From positions 1 through 34,898 of the forward strand of contig JAUXQH010000091.1 of NCBI GenBank assembly GCA_030685065.1: a stretch of 34,898 bases of DNA, written 5' to 3'. The notes beneath the pieces were generated by a model. The model ran no database searches and was not told the origin of the DNA. It worked only from the letters and a program-made list of their open reading frames with translations. Made by a program: the position numbers and the translations under genes. This document shows positions 31,656-34,898 of this stretch, piece by piece (position 1 is the stretch's first letter; each line of letters begins with the position of its first letter). Source of the DNA: Pseudomonadota bacterium (GTDB lineage Bacteria > Myxococcota_A > UBA796 > SXON01).

Positions 31656-31855
31656 GTCGAGGCCGCGAGCTCCTGCGCCGCACCGGGGAGCGGATCCCGA
31701 CCACCCACCTGGTGGACCCCCACGCCGCCCTCCGCCGCATGACCCTGGGGCGGAAGCTCGTGCCGCTCCTGCGCTGGCGCGCGCGGCGCCTGGATGTCAC
31801 CTACCCGCCGGCCGCCACCAGCGCGGCCGCCAACCGCCGGCCGAGCTCCTCGTAG
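31655..31855 (+). pseudogene. Orphan gene fragment on the plus strand
   Basis: Almost every codon of this stretch ends in G or C and it reads RELLRRTGERIPTTHLVDPH and then GRKLVPLLRWRARRLDVTYP, followed by a low-complexity Ala/Ser tail to a stop at 31853-31855. No start or Shine-Dalgarno is present. It looks like the C-terminal part of a real protein whose 5' end is missing. Family unknown; the tail overlaps the SGNH remnant on the other strand. Confidence 0.35.
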
Positions 31856-31961
31856 CCGCTCGGGGTGGGGTGCACACCGCGAACGTCGTGCCAATCATCT
31901 TCTGGCCGCGGTCCGCGGGCGTCACGAGCACGCACGCGGCGTCGGGCCCGACGGCCCCCAC
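31801..31961 (-). pseudogene. 3' remnant of an SGNH/GDSL hydrolase, frameshifted
   Basis: Directly after the TPR stop, one frame reads GPDAACVLVTPADRGQKM, like the middle of SGNH hydrolases (block with TPxDRG). A second frame then reads DDWHDVRGVHPTPSGYEEL with catalytic Asp/His spacing and ends GRRLAAALVAAGG at TAG 31803-31801. The switch of frame and the shortened distance between the blocks show a deletion or frameshift. The 5' part with the GDS nucleophile is absent. Not functional. Confidence 0.5.
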
Positions 31962-31962
31962 T

Positions 31963-33039
31963 TCAGAGGTTCAGGGCCGCGGCGATGTCCTCGATCGTCT
32001 CGCGGAAGGGGTGCCCCGCGGGGAGCCCTTCCCGGGCGGCTGCCCGCGCCATCGTCGCGAGCGCGACGGCTTCGTCGTGCCGTTCCGACGCGGCCAGGAC
32101 GTGCGCCAGGCGCGCCTGGGTGAGCGCCACCTCGGGGTGCCCAGCGCCCAGCGCCGCGGCCTTCAGTGCCCACGCCGAGCGATACGCGGCCTCGGCATCC
32201 GGGAGGAGGCCGGCGCCCAGAAAGGCGTCCCCCCGGTTGTGCGCGAGGTAGCCGTGCTCGGGGTGGTCGGGCGGGAAGCCCGCGGCGATGGCGGCGGCCG
32301 CCTGCTCGAAGGTGGCGAGGGCCTCTTCCGTACGGCCGGCCTGGTCGAGGAGCGTGGCGAGCAGCCCGAGGTCGAGCGCGACGCCGGGCCCCCCGTCGGC
32401 CAGGCGGGCGCGCAGCGCGAGGGCTTCGCGGATGCACGCCTCTCCCCCCGCGATGTCGCCGCGGCCGTGCGCCAGTCCCGCGAGGTTGTGGAGCACGGTG
32501 GCGCGCGCGGCGAGGTCGTCCGGCGTGTCCTGGGTGTAACTGGCCAACGCACGGCCGTAGACCTCGGCCGACGCGTCGTAGTCACCGGCGAAGCGCAGCG
32601 CGATGCCGAGCGCGTTCGACGCGATCGGGACCTGCGGATCGTCGGGGTCGAGCGCCTCGACCTCGGTACGTGCCCTTCGAAGCACGGCCACGGCGTCGTC
32701 ATAGGCGCCGAGCTGCCGGAGCAGATCCCCGTACGCGACGCGCGCGCGGACCCGCAGGGGGAGCCCGGCGTCGTCCTCCCAGGCGTCGAGCACCGCGAGG
32801 CCCGCCTCGAGGTCCACACGGGCGACCTCGAGCTGCCCCGCGGCCACCGCGATCATGCCCCGCGAGACCCGCACGTGCCCCACCTCGGGGTGGTCCTGCC
32901 CGAGGAGCTCTGCCAGGTCTGCCAGGGCCGCATCGACCGCGACCGCTGCATCGGCAACCGCACCCGATGCGAGCAGATCCATCCCCTCGTCGTGGCGCGC
33001 CGCCGCGGCGTCCCAGCGGGCTTCCTCGGCGGGCGTCAC
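31963..33039 (-). CDS. Tetratricopeptide-repeat (TPR) protein, kinesin-light-chain-like
   Basis: 358 aa, GTG start. Helical repeats run throughout: LLGQDHPEVGHVRVSRGMIA, YGDLLRQLGAYDDAVAVLRRA, ALGIALRFAGDYDASAEVYG, HNLAGLAHGRGDIAGGEACI, YLAHNRGDAFLGAGLLPDAE and ALGAGHPEVALTQARLAHVL. The HPxxA/V-containing loops are typical of the kinesin-light-chain subclass, which binds peptides or proteins. It begins 9 bp after the stop of the repeat-peptide gene, with no clear ribosome binding site of its own, so it is probably translated by re-initiation in the same transcript. It may bind or handle that peptide (inference). Confidence 0.88.
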   Translation of the reverse strand: MTPAEEARWDAAAARHDEGMDLLASGAVADAAVAVDAALADLAELLGQDHPEVGHVRVSRGMIAVAAGQLEVARVDLEAGLAVLDAWEDDAGLPLRVRARVAYGDLLRQLGAYDDAVAVLRRARTEVEALDPDDPQVPIASNALGIALRFAGDYDASAEVYGRALASYTQDTPDDLAARATVLHNLAGLAHGRGDIAGGEACIREALALRARLADGGPGVALDLGLLATLLDQAGRTEEALATFEQAAAAIAAGFPPDHPEHGYLAHNRGDAFLGAGLLPDAEAAYRSAWALKAAALGAGHPEVALTQARLAHVLAASERHDEAVALATMARAAAREGLPAGHPFRETIEDIAAALNL

Positions 33040-33048
33040 GGTCGGTGG

Positions 33049-33210
33049 CTACTTGCCGGCGCGGACGGCGTGATTGGGGTGGAGACCGCCGGCCTTCACG
33101 CCGGAGCGGACGGCGTGGTTGAGGCGGAGACCGCCGGCCTTGAGGCCGGAACGAACGGCGTGATTGAGGTTGATACCGCCGGCCTTGAGACCGGAACGAA
33201 CGATTTTCAT
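33049..33210 (-). CDS. 53-aa cationic peptide made of three 15-residue repeats
   Basis: ATG at 33210 preceded by GGAGGGT (6-nt spacing), one of the best ribosome binding sites in the window. Residues 5-19, 20-34 and 35-49 are near-identical units with the pattern R-S-G-[L/V]-K-A-G-G-[I/L]-x-[L/P]-N-H-A-V; the tail is R-A-G-K. There are ten Lys/Arg, no Asp, Glu or Cys, and an invariant Asn-His in each unit. No signal peptide or leader-like region. The DNA repeats are 45 bp and diverge mostly at codon third positions and at residues 13-15 of the unit, suggesting selection on the protein. I do not know the family. It could be a RiPP precursor, a nucleic-acid-binding peptide or an antimicrobial peptide. 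Confidence 0.75.
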   Translation of the reverse strand: MKIVRSGLKAGGINLNHAVRSGLKAGGLRLNHAVRSGVKAGGLHPNHAVRAGK

Positions 33211-33217
33211 GGTGACC
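33211..33217 (-). promoter_or_regulatory. Ribosome binding site region of the repeat-peptide gene
   Basis: The bases just upstream of the ATG at 33210 read GGAGGGTCACC on the minus strand; the GGAGGG core lies a few bases further upstream (about 33216-33221). It is a near-ideal match to the 16S anti-SD and supports translation from this ATG. Confidence 0.7.
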
Positions 33218-33299
33218 CTCCAGAGTCCTGCTTCCGCTAACCGTGCCAGGTTGGGACGCCACACTTTTGGCGCGAATGTCAGCCCTCGCACGCAGCGTC

Positions 33300-33415
33300 C
33301 GTGATGTCGAGCCCGCGGTCGCGCGGCATGGGCGCGCTCCAGGCCGCGGCGATCGCTCGCCTGGAAACCAACTCCAGCGTGTAGGTTGTACCTCCGCTCG
33401 ATCGTCAGCGATGAG
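33300..33415 (-). pseudogene. Relic of an IS91-family-like (Y2) transposase
   Basis: The minus-strand frame of the peptide gene, further upstream, reads LTIERRYNLHAGVGFQASDR followed by RGLERAHAARPRAR. This resembles the segment 'F-x-L-H-A-x-V ... A-x-D-R-x-G-L-E-R' ahead of the RPP block in IS91/Y2 transposases that are common in Myxococcota. Only about 35 residues are recognisable; the catalytic tyrosines and both ends are absent. Recognition is by eye and could be wrong. Confidence 0.4.
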
Positions 33416-33487
33416 TAGCCGGTCGGCCTGTGGCCGCGCGCGCTGCCGCGCCCGCCGGAGCCTGGCGTGGAGATCGTCCAACGCCAT

Positions 33488-33532
33488 GCGCACCACCCGA
33501 GATAGTTTACACGGCGGGCCGCGATGGTGCGC
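33488..33532. promoter_or_regulatory. Inverted repeat flanking a promoter-like hexamer
   Basis: GCGCACCA (33488-33495) and TGGTGCGC (33525-33532) are a perfect 8-bp inverted pair 29 bp apart. The TAAACT hexamer lies between them and the last base of the second arm is part of the HD-GYP stop. Possible paired operator sites for the peptide-TPR operon. Confidence 0.4.
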
Positions 33533-34614
33533 TAACTGGCCATGCGGGGGCTCGAGGCCGCGACGACCGCGCGATCCTGGAACACCAAGGCGATGGCGGC
33601 GAACTCGTCCCTGCACTCTTGGAATGCGTCGACGACGTCCGGGTCGAAGTGGGTGCCTCGCTCACGCACGATCTCGCTCGCGGTCGCGTCGAGCGAGAGC
33701 GGCTGTTTGTAAGGACGCCACGAGACGAGCGCATCGTAGACGTCGGCGACGGCCATGATGCGCGCGGACAGGGGGATGGCCTCGCCGGCCAGCCCCGACG
33801 GATACCCGGCCCCGTTCCACCACTCGTGGTGGAAAGCGGCCATATCCTCCGCGCAACGCAGGAAGCTCGAGCCCGGCCCCAGCTCGGCCGCCGCCGCCGC
33901 GATGATGCGGCGCCCCTTCTCACAGTGCGTCGTCATCAGCCGCCGCTCCTCGTCCGTGAGTCTCCCCGGCTTGAGGAGGATCTCGTCGGGGATGGCGACC
34001 TTTCCCACGTCGTGCAGAGGCGCGGACTGGACGAGCACGCGGATGGACTCGTCGTCGAGGACGGAGCGGTACCGCGGGTTCTTGGCCAACGCCCCGGCGA
34101 GCACCCGCACGTACTGTTGGGTGCGGCGAATGTGGTTCCCGGTCTCGCTGTCACGCGCCTCGGCGAGCGCGCAGAACCCGGAGATCAGCGCGGAGCGCGC
34201 GGCGATCAGCTCCTGTTGCCGACGGATCAGCTCGACGGCCTGGGCCTCGATGTGCCGTTCGCGGTCCGCCGCGAGGCGCTCGAGCTCCCCCTTGCGGAGG
34301 CTCGGCTCCTTGCGCGCACGACCCGATCGCGGGTGGCTCTCCGCGCGGGCCGCCACCACCGGCCGCGAGTACGGCTCGTGGATGAAGTCCTGTGCGCCCA
34401 GCGACAGGCCGCGCGCCTCGTCCGCGGCGTCCGTGAGGCTCGTCAGGAAGAGCACGGGCATTTGGCCCGTCGCCGGGTCGACATTGTCCAGGGCCTCGCC
34501 GCCGCTCGAGATCGTGTGGACCGTGTGCCGTTCGCCGAGCACGGGCTCGAGGAGCAGGCGGTGCGGCGCCCCGTCGTCAGCAACGAGGATGTCCGCTCTG
34601 TGTCTCGTCGTCAC
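33532..34614 (-). CDS. HD-GYP domain protein with a truncated, non-phosphorylatable receiver domain
   Basis: 360 aa, GTG start with GAGGG upstream. Residues 1-90 look like a response-regulator receiver (ADILVADDGAPHR, PVLFLTSLTDAADEARGLSLGAQDF), but the stretch of ~30 residues that normally carries the phospho-acceptor Asp and the MDG loop is missing: the sequence goes straight from GGEALDN to VDPATGQMP. The conserved Lys near the end is replaced (FIHEPY). A coiled-coil-like helix (about 106-140) links to a complete HD-GYP phosphodiesterase domain: HDVGK (201-205), HHE (262-264), GAGYP (268-272). HD-GYP enzymes degrade cyclic di-GMP. Output is probably not controlled by phosphorylation. Confidence 0.88.
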   Translation of the reverse strand: MTTRHRADILVADDGAPHRLLLEPVLGERHTVHTISSGGEALDNVDPATGQMPVLFLTSLTDAADEARGLSLGAQDFIHEPYSRPVVAARAESHPRSGRARKEPSLRKGELERLAADRERHIEAQAVELIRRQQELIAARSALISGFCALAEARDSETGNHIRRTQQYVRVLAGALAKNPRYRSVLDDESIRVLVQSAPLHDVGKVAIPDEILLKPGRLTDEERRLMTTHCEKGRRIIAAAAAELGPGSSFLRCAEDMAAFHHEWWNGAGYPSGLAGEAIPLSARIMAVADVYDALVSWRPYKQPLSLDATASEIVRERGTHFDPDVVDAFQECRDEFAAIALVFQDRAVVAASSPRMAS

Positions 34615-34755
34615 ACGCCCTCACTTGGCAAAAGAGCTGAGAGCCGGCACCTCGCCGCCTCAAGCAGTTGGTCGAGGACATCGGCCAGCGACGCCGTACC
34701 TTGAGCGGTTCGTCTCCGGGTTCTCTACATCAGGACCGAATCAACCCTCCGCCCC

Positions 34756-34898
34756 CTATCCCCACCCGTCGTAGTCGACGTCGTCCATCCCCTCGATGGC
34801 GTCGAGCACCGCGGCGGTCACGCCGTCCATCTGCGCGGGCGCGTCCTCCTTGTCGAACAGGATGCGCCACGAGCCATCGTCGTTCGCCTCGGGGGGGC
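34756..34898 (-). CDS. 3' end of a hypothetical acidic protein (partial)
   Basis: The last 46 codons of a minus-strand gene that continues beyond the window. It ends in an acidic tail (GSWRILFDKEDAPAQMDGV, then VLDAIEGMDDVDYDGWG) and codon use is strongly G/C-ending, which supports coding. Family not recognised from this fragment. The gap to the HD-GYP start is 141 bp. Confidence 0.65.
   Translation of the reverse strand, partial: PPEANDDGSWRILFDKEDAPAQMDGVTAAVLDAIEGMDDVDYDGWG

Larger units (their letters stand above)
33211..33531. other. 321-bp gap upstream of the repeat-peptide gene
   Basis: Between the HD-GYP stop (33532) and the peptide start. It holds an IS91-like transposase relic (33300-33415), a minus-strand TAAACT hexamer (33509-33504) that may be the promoter of the peptide operon, and an inverted repeat around that hexamer. 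A TAAACT promoter would give a roughly 290-nt leader. No intact gene is supported. Confidence 0.6.

Noticed and set aside
33055..33240. Plus-strand open frame through the 45-bp repeats (units like GADGVVEAETAGLEA)
   Set aside because: It lies inside a long antisense frame with no ribosome binding site, while the minus strand has an ATG with a strong one. The plus-strand repeat follows automatically from the DNA repeat.
33200..33487. Minus-strand ORF starting MALDDLHARLRRARQRAR at 33487
   Set aside because: It runs through the start and repeats of the peptide gene in another frame and becomes low-complexity Arg/Pro. It has no recognisable domain; the upstream TAAACT is better explained as the peptide promoter.

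Overview
The window is about 35 kb of very G+C-rich chromosomal DNA with strongly G/C-biased third codon positions. It most resembles a myxobacterium or a relative (Myxococcota). The evidence is combined from several proteins: a secreted subtilase with a Cys, hydrophobic segment and Arg-cluster tail of MYXO-CTERM type (8345-10063); a lipoprotein with Myxococcus cysteine-rich repeats and thrombospondin type 3 calcium repeats (6835-8307); a Ser/Thr kinase fused to a formylglycine-generating-enzyme-like domain (10648-12600); and many small lipoproteins. I see no tRNA, rRNA, CRISPR array or intact transposon.

Layout. 1-252 holds three copies of a palindromic ~64-bp repeat. 253-5041: a CapA-like lipoprotein and an amidase lipoprotein start head to head, followed by a tightly coupled three-gene minus-strand operon (transglutaminase-like lipoprotein, small secreted protein, alpha/beta-hydrolase lipoprotein). 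5081-6686: an EamA transporter and a SAM methyltransferase, preceded by a 17-bp tandem repeat array. 6835-10063: a divergent pair of secreted proteins (calcium-repeat lipoprotein and subtilase). 10064-13573: YceI-like protein, kinase-FGE fusion and a stand-alone 5'-3' exonuclease. 13699-16610: an unrecognised protein, a DsbD-N-like protein and a redoxin. 16616-19488: a luciferase-like oxidoreductase and a divergent operon (single-TM protein, polytopic membrane protein, GNAT acetyltransferase). 19533-22082: a seven-motif FG-GAP protein and a secreted HEAT-like protein. 22141-25935: an M16 peptidase pair (one catalytic, one without the zinc motif) and thioredoxin reductase. 26020-31492: a cluster with a GT2 glycosyltransferase, a B12-type radical SAM enzyme, two SPASM-type radical SAM enzymes and a DegT-type aminotransferase. 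31493-33531: a scarred region carrying pieces of at least three broken genes, a TPR gene, a tiny gene for a three-repeat cationic peptide and an IS91-like transposase relic. 33532-34898: an HD-GYP protein whose receiver domain lacks its phospho-acceptor segment, and the 3' end of another gene.

The most unusual element is the 53-residue peptide at 33049-33210. It is built of three 15-residue units, has a strong ribosome binding site, lies 9 bp upstream of a TPR gene, and is surrounded by gene debris that suggests insertion or rearrangement. A SPASM radical SAM gene lies downstream on the same strand, so a modified-peptide system is possible but unproven. A second window-wide signal is that nine starts without a clear Shine-Dalgarno carry a TANNNT hexamer 5 to 9 nt upstream. 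This is the arrangement expected for leaderless mRNAs.
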